From positions 1-64,000 of the forward strand of contig NZ_JAGP01000001.1 in assembly GCF_000526715.1 (NCBI RefSeq): a stretch of 64,000 nucleotides of DNA. Direction: 5' to 3'. Made by a program: the position numbers and the translations under genes. This stretch comes from Hydrogenovibrio kuenenii DSM 12350. Its GTDB lineage: Bacteria > Pseudomonadota > Gammaproteobacteria > Thiomicrospirales > Thiomicrospiraceae. The notes beneath the pieces were generated by a model. It ran no database searches and had not been told where the DNA came from. It saw only the letters and a list, made by a program, of their open reading frames with translations. Positions 29,051-38,735 of the stretch are shown one piece after another; position 1 is the first letter of the stretch, and every line of letters starts with the position of its first letter.

Positions 29051-29129
29051 GTGTAACGCGTATTTGTTGTAATGCTATTATATCAAAAACCCCATCGAAA
29101 ACCGGGCATTGAGATTAAAGGTCGGACTT

Positions 29130-30236
29130 GTGAGTTTATTGAAAAAATCATCAAATCAAGCAACGTCATTTGCAGACGATTTATTGCATTGGTTTGACCT
29201 GTCTGGTCGTCATGACTTACCGTGGCAACATCCCAAATCGGCCTATCGAGTATGGGTGTCAGAAATCATGCTGCAACAAACGCAGGTTCAGACGGTGATT
29301 CCATATTTTGAGCGTTTTATATCGTCGTTTCCATCAGTAAAGGCTTTAGCTGAAACCACGCAAGATGAGGTGTTAGCGCATTGGTCAGGTTTGGGTTACT
29401 ATGCTCGAGGCAGAAACCTTCATAAAGCAGCGAAAATAATTATGTCTGAGCATGATGGTCAGTTTCCTCAAGCTTATGAAGACATTATTGCTTTGCCTGG
29501 CATAGGGCGTTCAACTGCAGCAGCCATTTTGTCCATCGCATTTCAGAAAAAATATGCCATCCTTGACGGTAATGTGAAGCGCGTATTGGGTCGTTATGAT
29601 GCGGTTGAAAAATGGCCGGGGGAGAAGCAAACCGAAGCACAGCTATGGCAGCGAGCGGAAGACTTGATGCAGACAGAACGCGTTGATGACTATACGCAAG
29701 CTATTATGGACTTAGGGGCAACTATTTGTCGTCGCAGCCGGCCACTATGTGAACAATGTCCGGTAAAAACGTCTTGTCAGGCAAATAGGCTCGATAAAGT
29801 GAGCTCCTATCCTGTTTCAAAGCCAAAAATTGAAAAACCGACGCGGCATGCGGTCTTCTTGTTGGCATTGAATAATGAACAACAAGTTTTTCTACAAAAG
29901 CGTCCTCAAAAAGGTATTTGGGGTGGGTTGTGGAGCTTACCTCAATTTGATGACGATCAGCAGTTAACCGCTATTTTGCATCAGCAAAATAGTCAGAGTT
30001 CGCCTACTGAAATGGCAGATTTGGAAGTAATGCCGACCTTTAAGCATAGCTTTACGCATTACCATTTGATGCTTCAGCCTAGAAGGTTATCAGTAGGAAA
30101 AGAATGGAATTTGACCGGTCAATGGGTGCCTTTACCGCAAGCCTTAGAAATGGGATTGCCGGCACCAATTCGTAAACTAATTGAACAAACGGAGAAAAAT
30201 GATGTCAAGAAACGTACATTGCGCAAAAATGGGTGA
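29130..30236 (+). CDS. mutY: A/G-specific adenine glycosylase
   Basis: Removes adenine mispaired with 8-oxoguanine. About 368 residues from GTG 29130, which has AAAGG 8 bases upstream; in-frame TTG 29127 or TTG 29109 are alternatives. It carries the helix-hairpin-helix LPGIGRSTAAAILS, the LQQTQVQTVIPYFERF helix, a 4Fe-4S cluster loop C-x6-C-x2-C-x5-C (CRRSRPLCEQCPVKTSC) and a C-terminal NUDIX-like 8-oxoG recognition domain. yggX overlaps its 3' end, a pairing common in Gammaproteobacteria. Confidence 0.95.
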   Translation: MSLLKKSSNQATSFADDLLHWFDLSGRHDLPWQHPKSAYRVWVSEIMLQQTQVQTVIPYFERFISSFPSVKALAETTQDEVLAHWSGLGYYARGRNLHKAAKIIMSEHDGQFPQAYEDIIALPGIGRSTAAAILSIAFQKKYAILDGNVKRVLGRYDAVEKWPGEKQTEAQLWQRAEDLMQTERVDDYTQAIMDLGATICRRSRPLCEQCPVKTSCQANRLDKVSSYPVSKPKIEKPTRHAVFLLALNNEQQVFLQKRPQKGIWGGLWSLPQFDDDQQLTAILHQQNSQSSPTEMADLEVMPTFKHSFTHYHLMLQPRRLSVGKEWNLTGQWVPLPQALEMGLPAPIRKLIEQTEKNDVKKRTLRKNG

Positions 30237-30474
30237 AGAGTTAGAAGGTTTAGACTTTGCACCTTTTCCAGGTGAGCTGGGACAAAAAATTTACGAAAAC
30301 GTTTCAAAAGAAGCTTGGAAACAATGGTTAGCGCAACAAACTATTTTAATTAATGAATATAGACTTTCCAGCTTAGATCCAAAGGCACAAAGCTTTCTAA
30401 AGGAAGAAATGCAGAAGTTCCTTTTTGGTGGTGGAGATGTTGAAATGCCAGAGGAATTTAATGCAGTAAAATAA
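30202..30474 (+). CDS. yggX: Fe(2+)-trafficking/oxidative damage protein YggX
   Basis: A 90-residue cytosolic protein that protects Fe-S clusters from oxidative damage. It contains the conserved N-terminal cysteine (MSRNVHCAKMG) and the PFPGELGQKIYENVSKEAWKQW signature region. I chose ATG 30202 because GGAG ends 7 bases upstream and the family starts with MSR. It overlaps the mutY 3' end by 35 bases, so the two are translationally linked. Confidence 0.95.
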   Translation: MSRNVHCAKMGEELEGLDFAPFPGELGQKIYENVSKEAWKQWLAQQTILINEYRLSSLDPKAQSFLKEEMQKFLFGGGDVEMPEEFNAVK

Positions 30475-30551
30475 CGTAGGTTTCGTTGTTTTCTTTCTTG
30501 TTTGAAATGCTATTATGTTCAAGTTAGGTCAACAGGATTAGAGAAATACTC

Positions 30552-31757
30552 ATGGATAAGATGAACGACATCTATATTGGTCGACAGCCAATTTTTGATA
30601 CGAATATGCATGTCTATGCCTATGAGCTCCTTTTTAGAGCGAATAGTGAAGAAAATCGCGCTAAAGTCATTGGTGGAGACAGTGCAACTGCTCAAGTCAT
30701 CATGAATTTGTTTGGTGATATGGGTCTGTCGGCAGTTGTGGGTGATCGAAAAGCCTTTATCAATTTTACCGAAGGCCTTTTGCTTAGAGAAAATCGACCG
30801 TTTTTTCCAAGAAAGCAAGTTGTCATCGAAGTATTGGAAGACGTAGAGCCGACAGCTGAAGTTTTAGCTGCAATTGACAAACTCCGACGAGAAGGCTTTA
30901 CCATCGCATTAGATGATTATATTTTTCATCCAAATGCCGTTCCTTTTGAAGCTTATGCCGATATTATTAAGGTAGATATTCTAGAAACCGGACCGAAAAA
31001 ATTAGTTGAGCATGTCCCTCTTTTGAAGGAAAGAGGCGTAAGGCTTTTAGCGGAAAAAGTTGAGACTCGTGAGCAGTTCGATTTTTGTCAGAAGCTCGGG
31101 TTTGATTACTTTCAGGGTTATTTCTTTTCTCGTCCTAAGATTATTCAGGGCAAAAGCTTACCGTCTAATAAGATTCCTGTGTTAAGGCTTTTGTCTAATG
31201 TATACGACCCTGATGTTGATATGCATCAGCTAAGTAGCATTATTGGGCAAGACGTTTCTATGAGCCAGAAATTGCTGAAGATGGCATCGCTTTCAGGTAA
31301 AAACCATGAAGTGACTTCAATTCATGATGCAGTCGTTAGGTTTGGTCTTAAGCGTTTGCAAAGCTGGGCAAGTGTTTTAGTTTTGTCGAATATTGATGAT
31401 AAGCCATCTGAACTATTTTTAATGTCACTGATTCGCGCAAAATTTTGTGAGTTGATTGGTGAAAGAGTGGGCGACTTATCAAAAGACAGCTATTTCACGG
31501 TGGGCTTGTTTTCCACTTTGGATGCCATTATGGATCAGCCATTACAAACCTTGTTAGATGAATTGAATTTTGATCACAAAATCAAAGAAGCTCTTATTAA
31601 GGGTTCAGGATCTTTGGGGTTAGCGCTTAAAGCAGTCAAGGCGATGGAAGCTGGAAAAATAGATTTTGAATTGCCGGAAGGTTTTTCCCCTAGCGAGGTT
31701 TCACAAAGTTATTTAGCGGCAATGGAGTTTGCTGAAAGCTTAAATTTGACTGAATAG
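30552..31757 (+). CDS. EAL-HDOD signalling protein with degenerate EAL motif
   Basis: A 401-residue cytosolic protein of the YuxH/CdgJ-like family. The N-terminal EAL-like domain (1-200) has YELLFR in place of E-A-L, ALDDY, IIKVDI, AEKVE and QGYFFSRP. The C-terminal HDOD domain (about 205-390) has PVLRLLSNVYDPDVDMHQLSSIIGQDVSMSQKLLKMA. The altered EAL signature suggests it binds rather than hydrolyses c-di-GMP. Such proteins often affect motility and type IV pili. It ends at a strong terminator shared with hemE. Confidence 0.9.
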   Translation: MDKMNDIYIGRQPIFDTNMHVYAYELLFRANSEENRAKVIGGDSATAQVIMNLFGDMGLSAVVGDRKAFINFTEGLLLRENRPFFPRKQVVIEVLEDVEPTAEVLAAIDKLRREGFTIALDDYIFHPNAVPFEAYADIIKVDILETGPKKLVEHVPLLKERGVRLLAEKVETREQFDFCQKLGFDYFQGYFFSRPKIIQGKSLPSNKIPVLRLLSNVYDPDVDMHQLSSIIGQDVSMSQKLLKMASLSGKNHEVTSIHDAVVRFGLKRLQSWASVLVLSNIDDKPSELFLMSLIRAKFCELIGERVGDLSKDSYFTVGLFSTLDAIMDQPLQTLLDELNFDHKIKEALIKGSGSLGLALKAVKAMEAGKIDFELPEGFSPSEVSQSYLAAMEFAESLNLTE

Positions 31758-31781
31758 ACTAGAATCGTTGTTGATGGAAAT

Positions 31782-31808
31782 AAAAAGCCCGATTTATCGG
31801 GCTTTTTT
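31782..31808. terminator. Bidirectional Rho-independent terminator
   Basis: AAAAAGCCCGAT-TT-ATCGGGCTTTTT, a near-perfect stem with A and T tracts on both sides, between the convergent EAL-HDOD gene and hemE. Confidence 0.93.
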
Positions 31809-31815
31809 GTGTTTG

Positions 31816-32880
31816 CTACTTGTGGTATTGAGAACTAAGCTCAGTAACCGCCTTAATAAAGGCACCAGCATGTGCAGGATCGACTTCAGGATGGATACCA
31901 TGCCCTAGGTTGAATACATGGCCTGAGCCCTTACCGTATTTCTCTAAAATGGTTGCCACTTCTTGACGAATACGCTCTGGTGAAGCATAAAGAATACTAG
32001 GGTCCATATTCCCTTGTAGCGCCACTTTATCGCCTACGCGAGCACGTGCATCGTCAATGTCGGTTGTCCAGTCAAGACCTAGAGCATCACAACCAGTTTC
32101 TGCCATGGCTTCTAACCATTGACCACCACCTTTAGTGAATAAAATTACCGGCACTTTTTTGCCTTCATTTTCCCGCTTTAAACCATCAACTATTTTTGCC
32201 ATATAACGTAAAGAGAATTCTTTATAGTCTCTAGGCGTTAAAACACCACCCCAAGTATCGAAAATCTGTACCGCCTGAGCTCCGGATTCAATTTGAGCAT
32301 TTAAGTAAGCAATAACTGAGTCAGCTAGTACATCTAGGATGTGATGCAGTGTTGCTGGCTCGTCGTACATCATAGCCTTGATTTTTGAATAGGTTTTGCT
32401 GGAACCACCTTCTACCATGTAAGTTGCCAATGTCCATGGGCTGCCAGAGAAACCGATTAAAGGTACACGACCGTTTAGTGCAGTACGAATGGTGCTGACT
32501 GCATCCATTACGTAACCTAGATCAGAAGCCATGTCAGGGACAAATAGCTTTTTGGCATCAGCAAGGGTTCTGACTGGTTTATCAAAAACAGGGCCTTCGC
32601 CTGTTTCAAAGCGAAGTCCTAGTCCCATAGCATCTGGAATGGTTAGGATGTCAGAGAACAAAATGGCGGCATCAAGTGGAAAGCGCTCTAGCGGTTGCAA
32701 CGTGACTTCACAAGCCAATTCTTTATTGCGACATAGATCCATGAAAGAACCCGCTTGCTTACGCGTTTCACGATATTCTGGCAAATAACGTCCTGCTTGT
32801 CGCATCATCCAAACAGGTGTGCGGTCCACAGGTTGTTTCAGTAGCGCGCGTAAAAAGCGATCGTTTTGCAATTCCGCCAT
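31816..32880 (-). CDS. hemE: Uroporphyrinogen decarboxylase
   Basis: Decarboxylates the four acetate side chains of uroporphyrinogen III to coproporphyrinogen III. At 354 residues it is full length, with the substrate-binding signature [16 protein letters not shown] near the N-terminus, the [12 protein letters not shown] segment and [26 protein letters not shown] precedes the start. Together with hemC, hemD and hemW it makes this stretch rich in haem genes, though they are separate units. Confidence 0.98.
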   Translation of the reverse strand: MAELQNDRFLRALLKQPVDRTPVWMMRQAGRYLPEYRETRKQAGSFMDLCRNKELACEVTLQPLERFPLDAAILFSDILTIPDAMGLGLRFETGEGPVFDKPVRTLADAKKLFVPDMASDLGYVMDAVSTIRTALNGRVPLIGFSGSPWTLATYMVEGGSSKTYSKIKAMMYDEPATLHHILDVLADSVIAYLNAQIESGAQAVQIFDTWGGVLTPRDYKEFSLRYMAKIVDGLKRENEGKKVPVILFTKGGGQWLEAMAETGCDALGLDWTTDIDDARARVGDKVALQGNMDPSILYASPERIRQEVATILEKYGKGSGHVFNLGHGIHPEVDPAHAGAFIKAVTELSSQYHK

Positions 32881-32979
32881 GATAGAAGTGTCCTTTCAGA
32901 ATCAAAACGCATATTCTAACGGATTTTGGTAATCTGAGGGGCTGACTAAGTAAAAAAATGTGCTAAATCAAGGTGAAGC

Positions 32980-33813
32980 TTAATTAGCGGAATTTAACTT
33001 GTTAATGGCATTTGGTGAGCTGATCGTCACAAACATAGCACCTTTATATAAAAAACCATAACCTCGTACTTCAATGGTTTGTCCTTGCAGTGCTTTGAGT
33101 TTTTCAAAATCAAAATTATCCCAATTGGCTTTGCGAACGCGGATACCTGTGGTATCCATGTTTAGAATATAGTTCTCCGAGCTTTTTTCAACAAGTAGAA
33201 TTTTACCTTTATAAATATGGAAACCTTCATCTTCGGTGTTGATTTGGCTAGAAATCGCTATTGGGTAGTGTAACTTAGGATAATTTTTTGCGACTTTCCA
33301 CAAAGCAACTCCTTGTGAACGCGCGGTATTTTCTGCGGCGTAGTAACATTTCTGATGAAGAAAGTTAGGTGTTTCAGAATCGGCAAGAACATAACCGGAC
33401 TCAAGCATTAGACGTTCGACACTAACGGGTTTACCATTTTCTTTGACATATAAATGGATTAGGCCACGGTTAAATTTGTCCATTTTGCGTTTACCATACT
33501 CGATGCCCACTTCCATATTATGGTTGGCAAGGATTCGATTTAACTGGTTTTGAGCTTCTTTCGCCAAAGGCTGACCTCTGGTATAGAATTTTTGCTTTTT
33601 CTGTAGCTGAGGGGCTTTAATGCCGATCAATTGATAGCGTCGGTTGTTAATAACAACACTGTCTCCACTAAGGGCATATCCTGCTTTTGCCCAAACATCG
33701 ATTTTTGTAGGTGCGCAGTCAGATAGAAATCGACTGCTGGCTAAAGCAGGTTGACTGATAAATAAAATAACAGTAGCTAGGCCAAACAAGGAAACTGTAA
33801 CGCTTTTTCTCAT
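32980..33813 (-). CDS. Secreted nuclease-like (SNase-fold) protein, probably catalytically degenerate
   Basis: A 277-residue protein with a signal peptide (VSLFGLATVILFISQPALA). The middle third follows the staphylococcal/thermonuclease pattern (RYQLIGIKAPQLQ, GQPLAKEAQNQL, DKFNRGLIHLYV, LMLESGYVLA, ARSQGVALWK). The usual IDAPE is IKAPQ, so the metal-binding Asp and catalytic Glu are replaced, and the DRYGR-type loop reads DKFNR. That argues against normal nuclease activity. A C-terminal beta-rich extension of about 90 residues resembles an OB/MOSC-like add-on I cannot name. GGAAGAA precedes the ATG. Confidence 0.75.
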   Translation of the reverse strand: MRKSVTVSLFGLATVILFISQPALASSRFLSDCAPTKIDVWAKAGYALSGDSVVINNRRYQLIGIKAPQLQKKQKFYTRGQPLAKEAQNQLNRILANHNMEVGIEYGKRKMDKFNRGLIHLYVKENGKPVSVERLMLESGYVLADSETPNFLHQKCYYAAENTARSQGVALWKVAKNYPKLHYPIAISSQINTEDEGFHIYKGKILLVEKSSENYILNMDTTGIRVRKANWDNFDFEKLKALQGQTIEVRGYGFLYKGAMFVTISSPNAINKLNSAN

Positions 33814-33920
33814 GGCAAGTTCTTCCAGGGAATTTAAATCAATGTTGTTTTAAAGCAAAGCATAAACCAAAATAGATAATAAAACTTTAAAAGAGACTGA
33901 ATTTGAGAATTGAAGATAAT

Positions 33921-33947
33921 AAAAAAGCCGCTAAAAGCGGCTTTTTT
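33921..33947. terminator. Rho-independent terminator after rpmE2
   Basis: AAAAAAGCCGC-TAAAA-GCGGCTTTTTT, 11-bp stem with flanking A/T tracts, between rpmE2 and the SNase-like gene (both minus strand). It is functional in either orientation. Confidence 0.93.
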
Positions 33948-33969
33948 GAAAAGTCGATTCGTAAATCGC

Positions 33970-34221
33970 TTATTTGCGCACACCGTACTTTTGACGGAAT
34001 TTTTCAACACGACCTTCTGTATCCACAAGTGTTTGTTTACCTGTGTAGAAAGGGTGAGACGCACTAGATACTTCGATACGAACTAGTGGGTATTCTTTAC
34101 CGTCTAGAGTGATGGTCTCGCCAGAAGTCTTTTCAATCGTAGAACGAGTTAAAAAGGTTTCCCCAGTAGAGATGTCTTGGAAAACAACTTCTTTGTAATC
34201 TGGATGAATGCCTGCTTTCAT
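33970..34221 (-). CDS. rpmE2: 50S ribosomal protein L31 type B
   Basis: An 83-residue ribosomal protein beginning [20 protein letters not shown] and containing [14 protein letters not shown], diagnostic of L31. The zinc-binding cysteines of the C+ form are absent, which places it in the zinc-independent type B class, usually used when zinc is scarce. No Zur-type operator is evident to me. It is followed by a strong terminator. Confidence 0.95.
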   Translation of the reverse strand: MKAGIHPDYKEVVFQDISTGETFLTRSTIEKTSGETITLDGKEYPLVRIEVSSASHPFYTGKQTLVDTEGRVEKFRQKYGVRK

Positions 34222-34354
34222 GATGACGGTCCATTCGTTAAATATTAAAAAAGAAAGCGAGATTATAGAGATAAATCCATAAATTGCAAGTGATTTTCAA
34301 CAGATTTTGTAGAAAAATATGTTTAATGAATCACTTGCTACCGACAAGGGTCAG

Positions 34355-35614
34355 TTATCGCTTCATTGATAAAAAGAGTTCTTTGTTAGTTTTGGTAACT
34401 TTCATTTGGTCAATTAAAGTTTCGATCGCATCGATTTCGTTGTTCAAGCTATGCAAGAAACGACGAAGAATCCAAATATTTTGATACTCTTCCTGCGTTG
34501 TGAGTAGCTCTTCTTTACGCGTACCGGACTTCTCGATATTGATTGCTGGGAAGGTGCGTTTTTCTGCAATACTTCTCGATAGGTGAAGTTCCATGTTCCC
34601 CGTTCCTTTGAATTCTTCAAAGATAACTTCGTCCATTCTAGAGCCCGTGTCAACCAAGGCCGTCGCGATAATCGTTAAAGACCCGCCTTCTTCAATATTA
34701 CGTGCAGCACCAAAGAAACGCTTAGGACGGTGTAGTGCATTGGCATCGACACCACCGGTCAAAATCTTACCAGAAGCTGGTACTACTGTGTTGTAAGCAC
34801 GTGCTAAACGAGTAATTGAGTCAAGCAGAATGACAACATCTGTTTTGTGTTCAACCAAACGTTTGGCCTTTTCGATAACCATCTCCGCAACCTGAACGTG
34901 ACGTGTAGCCGGTTCATCAAAAGTAGAGGAAATGACTTCACCTTTGACGGTTCTCTGCATTTCAGTTACTTCTTCTGGTCGTTCGTCAATCAATAGAACG
35001 ATCAGGTAACATTCAGGATGATTTTCCGCAATGGATTGTGCAATTTGCTGCAAGATAACGGTTTTACCAGATTTCGGTGGTGCCACAATCAAGCCACGTT
35101 GCCCTTTACCGAAAGGTGCAGCGATATCAATAATTCGTGTGGTGATGTCTTCAGTTGAGCCATTTCCCAACTCCATCTTCAAACGCTCTTGAGCATGAAG
35201 TGGCGTTAAGTTTTCAAAGGCAATTTTTTTACGAGCAACATCTGGATCTTCAAAGTTGATTCTTTCAACTTTTAACAAGGCAAAGTAACGTTCACCTTCT
35301 TTTGGTGGGCGGATTTTCCCTTGGATTGTGTCCCCTTTGCGTAATCCGAAACGACGGATTTGGCTTGGTGAGACATAAAGGTCATCTGGGCCAGCAAGGT
35401 AGGAACCATCTGCCGTGCGTAAGAAACCAAAACCATCTGGTAGGATTTCTAAAACCCCTTCGCCATAAATATCTTCACCGCTTTTGGAGTGAGATTTCAA
35501 AATTGCAAATATAATATCTTGTTTTTTTAAGCGCGCTAGGTTCTCTAAGCCTTTTTCAGTGGCGAGATCCAATAGCGAGGAAACGGACATTTTTTTTAAA
35601 TCTGTTAAATTCAT
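34355..35614 (-). CDS. rho: Transcription termination factor Rho
   Basis: Hexameric RNA-dependent ATPase that terminates transcription. The full-length 419 residues contain the N-terminal helix-bundle and RNA-binding cold-shock-like domain ([16 protein letters not shown]), Walker [16 protein letters not shown], Walker [17 protein letters not shown] and the Q/R-loop segment [21 protein letters not shown]. It lies downstream of trxA on the same strand, as in many Gammaproteobacteria. A perfect 11-bp hairpin lies in between. Confidence 0.98.
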   Translation of the reverse strand: MNLTDLKKMSVSSLLDLATEKGLENLARLKKQDIIFAILKSHSKSGEDIYGEGVLEILPDGFGFLRTADGSYLAGPDDLYVSPSQIRRFGLRKGDTIQGKIRPPKEGERYFALLKVERINFEDPDVARKKIAFENLTPLHAQERLKMELGNGSTEDITTRIIDIAAPFGKGQRGLIVAPPKSGKTVILQQIAQSIAENHPECYLIVLLIDERPEEVTEMQRTVKGEVISSTFDEPATRHVQVAEMVIEKAKRLVEHKTDVVILLDSITRLARAYNTVVPASGKILTGGVDANALHRPKRFFGAARNIEEGGSLTIIATALVDTGSRMDEVIFEEFKGTGNMELHLSRSIAEKRTFPAINIEKSGTRKEELLTTQEEYQNIWILRRFLHSLNNEIDAIETLIDQMKVTKTNKELFLSMKR

Positions 35615-35674
35615 AGTTAATTCTTAGTGTTTAGTGAAGATAAGTTTTTGAGAGTTTGGGGTTGAAGAGAAGTT

Positions 35675-35699
35675 GTGGGCTTTGAAGGTCAAAGCCCAC
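35675..35699 (-). terminator. Hairpin between trxA and rho
   Basis: GTGGGCTTTGA-AGG-TCAAAGCCCAC, a perfect 11-bp stem. No T-run follows on the minus strand, so it may be a pause, processing or attenuation hairpin of the rho leader rather than a simple terminator. Confidence 0.5.
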
Positions 35700-35707
35700 G
35701 AAATGGA

Positions 35708-36034
35708 TTATAGATTGTCGTCAAGAAACGCACTTAATTGTGATTTAGACAGTGCGCCAACCTGAGTAGCATCAACTTCACCATTCTTGAACAATACAAG
35801 TGTTGGAATACCACGTACACCGTATTTTGGTGGTGTAGATGGGTTTTCATCAATGTTTAGTTTAGCAATTTTTACTTTACCGGCATATTCGGTTGCAACT
35901 TCATCCAGAATCGGTGCAATCATTTTACATGGTCCACACCATTCAGCCCAAAAGTCGACTAAAACTGGAACATCTGATTGAAGCACTTCACTTTCAAAGT
36001 TAGCATCGCTAGTTGCAATAATATGATCGCTCAT
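35708..36034 (-). CDS. trxA: Thioredoxin 1
   Basis: A 108-residue cytosolic disulfide reductase with the canonical active site WCGPC in [14 protein letters not shown] and the cis-proline segment [12 protein letters not shown] chose the ATG at 36034 ([10 protein letters not shown]), which has AGGAG upstream; a longer reading from 36139 adds 35 unlike residues. Upstream gene of rho. Confidence 0.97.
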   Translation of the reverse strand: MSDHIIATSDANFESEVLQSDVPVLVDFWAEWCGPCKMIAPILDEVATEYAGKVKIAKLNIDENPSTPPKYGVRGIPTLVLFKNGEVDATQVGALSKSQLSAFLDDNL

Positions 36035-36385
36035 ACTTTTTATACTCCTAAAAAATATAAAATTTACTTGTACGGCTGACAGTTTACATTCATTAAGTAA
36101 GGGGATTGAAAACCTATGAAAAGGCGTCAGAACCGACAAGAATTTATCTTATTGAGGCACCTTACAGAGGTGCGGTATACGAAATTTTTGCCATTATTAC
36201 ATTGTTTATTTAAATAGTGCAAGTAAAAAATTGTGACAATTTAGTAAGAAAGTAAAGTTTTTGTAGGGGCTGTTCTTAAAGTCGTACAAAGATTTTCTTT
36301 GTTCGGAATTCAGCGGGCATTGTTATCTGGCATTGTTATAATGGCTGCAAATTCTAAATAAGACACATAACCTTTCTGAAGCTAC
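36035..36385. promoter_or_regulatory. Divergent trxA/uvrD intergenic region
   Basis: This 351-base AT-rich stretch has no gene I can support. It holds a GCACCT-TACAG-AGGTGC hairpin (36157-36173) and, just before uvrD, an 11-base direct repeat GGCATTGTTAT (36316-36326 and 36329-36339). The second copy overlaps a TATAAT box (36337-36342) about 44 bases before the uvrD ATG. I do not see a good LexA box. Confidence 0.5.
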
Positions 36386-38665
36386 ATGGACATTTCTTAC
36401 ATAATCGAAGATCTCAATGACGCACAGCGTGAGGCCGTAACGGTCGACAATCGCCATGCGTTAATTCTCGCAGGTGCCGGCAGTGGTAAAACTCGCGTAT
36501 TGGTGCATCGCATTGCTTGGCTAACCGAGGTGATGAAGTTGTCACCTTACAATATACTTGCGGTTACCTTTACCAATAAAGCTGCGAGCGAGATGCGTGC
36601 AAGAGTTGAAGCGCTTATCGGTGCACAAGCGCAAGGTTTGACGATGGGTACTTTTCACGGTATCGCCTATCGTTTGTTAAGAACCCATTACCGAGAAGTG
36701 GGGCTGCCGCAAACATTTCAGATTTTAGATTCAGACGATCAAAAGCGTGTTATCAAGCGTCTATTGAAAGCAATGGAGTTGGATGAAGCGCAATGGCCGC
36801 ACAAGCAAGTACAAGCTTTTATTAATGGTGAGAAGGAAGAAGGACGACGTCCACATCATATTGACCCGGGACATAATCCATTTGTCGCCAAAATGGTTCA
36901 AATTTATCAAGCTTATGAAGAGCAGTGTCAAAGAGCCGGCCTGGTCGATTTTTCTGAGCTTTTGTTGCGAGCCCATGAACTTTGGTTAAAAAATCCAGAA
37001 GTACTGGCGCATTATCAAGCGCGTTATCAGTATATTCTTGTAGACGAGTTTCAAGACACAAACTCTTTGCAATATGCTTGGTTAAGAGTGTTGGCTGGGG
37101 CGAGAGGCAAGTTGTTTATCGTTGGGGATGACGATCAGTCTATTTATGGTTGGCGTGGAGCAAAAATAGAAAACATTCGTCAGTTTGATGCTGATTTTTC
37201 TGATGTAAAAACAGTGCGTTTGGAGCAAAACTATCGCTCAACCGGCACGATTTTGAAGGCCGCAAACCATTTAATCTCTCATAACCTAGAACGTATGGGT
37301 AAAAACCTATGGAGTGCCGGGGATGAAGGCCAACCGATTAAATTATATGAAGCCTTTAATGAGATTGATGAGGCGCGTTATGTCTGCAATCAGGTTGAAG
37401 CCTGGGAGCAGCAAGGCGGTAGTCGTGGTGATGTAGCGGTGCTTTACCGCTCTAATGCACAATCTCGTGTCATCGAACAAGGGTTGCTACAGGCGAAAAT
37501 TCCCTATCGCGTCTATGGCGGGTTACGCTTCTACGACCGCGCAGAAATTAAGGATGTACTGGCTTATCTTAGGTTGATTGTTAACCGTAATGATGATGCC
37601 GCCTTTGAGCGTGTTTATAACCATCCGCCAAGAGGCATTGGCAATAAAACGGCTGACCAGATTCGAGAAGTGGCTAAGCAACAACAGGTTTCGCTTTGGC
37701 AGGCTGCAGCAGAACTGACAGATGGCGTTTTTACCGCAAGGGCAAAAACGGCGGTGTCCGGCTTTTTGAACTTAGTTGACGATTTAACTGAGGCTTGTGA
37801 AGACCAAGATTTAAAAGACATTGTCATAAAAGTGGTCTCGCGTTCTGGTTTGCAAATGCATTTTGAAAAAGACAAATCTGAGCAAGGGCAAAGCCGACTG
37901 GAAAACATTGATGAATTAATTAATGCTGTGAGCCAGTTCAAGCCGAAAAATACTTTGCAAACCTTAGTAGAAGATGCAACGGCTAATTTAGCCGATGACA
38001 CGCCTCAGGCGGCACCTTGGGTAGAAACCGAAGCGCAAGCAGAAGGGCTGGAAACGTCCGCATTTGAATCTGCACTGGCAGAGTTTCTTGCTGAAGCGGC
38101 GTTAGAAGCGGGCGAGCAACAGGCAGATCAATGGGAGTCCTCCGTACAACTGATGACCTTGCATTCGGCAAAAGGGTTAGAGTTTCCTTTGGTATTAATG
38201 ATTGGTCTGGAAGAAGGATTATTTCCATCGCAGCAGTCACAAGAAGATGCCTTGCGCATGGAAGAAGAACGACGCTTGGCTTATGTTGGTATTACCCGTG
38301 CTGAGCAACAGTTAATCATTACCTACGCTAACCGTCGTCGTATGCATGGCAATGAGTTTTATCCTCAGCCGTCACGCTTTATTAAAGAAATTCCGCCAGA
38401 ATGTGTGGAGGCGGTGCGTCTGACCAATTCAAATTACGGTTCATCCGGTGAAAGCTTTGGACGTTACGGTGCAACGCCTTTTGCCTCGGCAAAAATTGAA
38501 GAAACAGGCTATGCGGTAGGTTCGCGTGTATTTCATCAGAAGTTTGGTGAAGGTATGGTGATTGCCACTGAAGGCTCGGGAGATCATGCCCGAGTGCAGG
38601 TGAATTTTAAGCATGCTGGTCTTAAATGGCTTGTAACGGCTTTTGCCAAGCTAGAAAAGATGTAG
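36386..38665 (+). CDS. uvrD: DNA helicase II (UvrD/Rep superfamily 1)
   Basis: A 759-residue ATP-dependent 3'-5' helicase for nucleotide excision and mismatch repair. The SF1A motifs occur in order: LILAGAGSGKTRVL (I), ILAVTFTNKAASEM (Ia), DEFQDTN (II), GDDDQSIYGWRGA (III), LEQNYRST (IV), VQLMTLHSAKGLEFP (V) and YVGITRAE (VI). The C-terminal SRVFHQKFGEGMVI segment is the UvrD/PcrA tail that helps separate it from Rep. No ribosome site precedes ATG 36386. Confidence 0.95.
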   Translation: MDISYIIEDLNDAQREAVTVDNRHALILAGAGSGKTRVLVHRIAWLTEVMKLSPYNILAVTFTNKAASEMRARVEALIGAQAQGLTMGTFHGIAYRLLRTHYREVGLPQTFQILDSDDQKRVIKRLLKAMELDEAQWPHKQVQAFINGEKEEGRRPHHIDPGHNPFVAKMVQIYQAYEEQCQRAGLVDFSELLLRAHELWLKNPEVLAHYQARYQYILVDEFQDTNSLQYAWLRVLAGARGKLFIVGDDDQSIYGWRGAKIENIRQFDADFSDVKTVRLEQNYRSTGTILKAANHLISHNLERMGKNLWSAGDEGQPIKLYEAFNEIDEARYVCNQVEAWEQQGGSRGDVAVLYRSNAQSRVIEQGLLQAKIPYRVYGGLRFYDRAEIKDVLAYLRLIVNRNDDAAFERVYNHPPRGIGNKTADQIREVAKQQQVSLWQAAAELTDGVFTARAKTAVSGFLNLVDDLTEACEDQDLKDIVIKVVSRSGLQMHFEKDKSEQGQSRLENIDELINAVSQFKPKNTLQTLVEDATANLADDTPQAAPWVETEAQAEGLETSAFESALAEFLAEAALEAGEQQADQWESSVQLMTLHSAKGLEFPLVLMIGLEEGLFPSQQSQEDALRMEEERRLAYVGITRAEQQLIITYANRRRMHGNEFYPQPSRFIKEIPPECVEAVRLTNSNYGSSGESFGRYGATPFASAKIEETGYAVGSRVFHQKFGEGMVIATEGSGDHARVQVNFKHAGLKWLVTAFAKLEKM

Positions 38666-38735
38666 TGTGACGCTCAAACTTAGCCGTATTAAAAGGCGTT
38701 ATTTGATTTGTAATCTGGTTCGTTTAAAGTGAAAA

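Noticed and set aside
30013-30021. Further copy of the dispersed motif in mutY (TGGCAGATTT)
   Set aside because: Only the last ten bases match; expected by chance, so not counted.
37615-38001. Antisense 128-codon ORF inside uvrD
   Set aside because: Serine/cysteine-rich shadow with no ribosome site, fully covered by conserved UvrD motifs on the plus strand.
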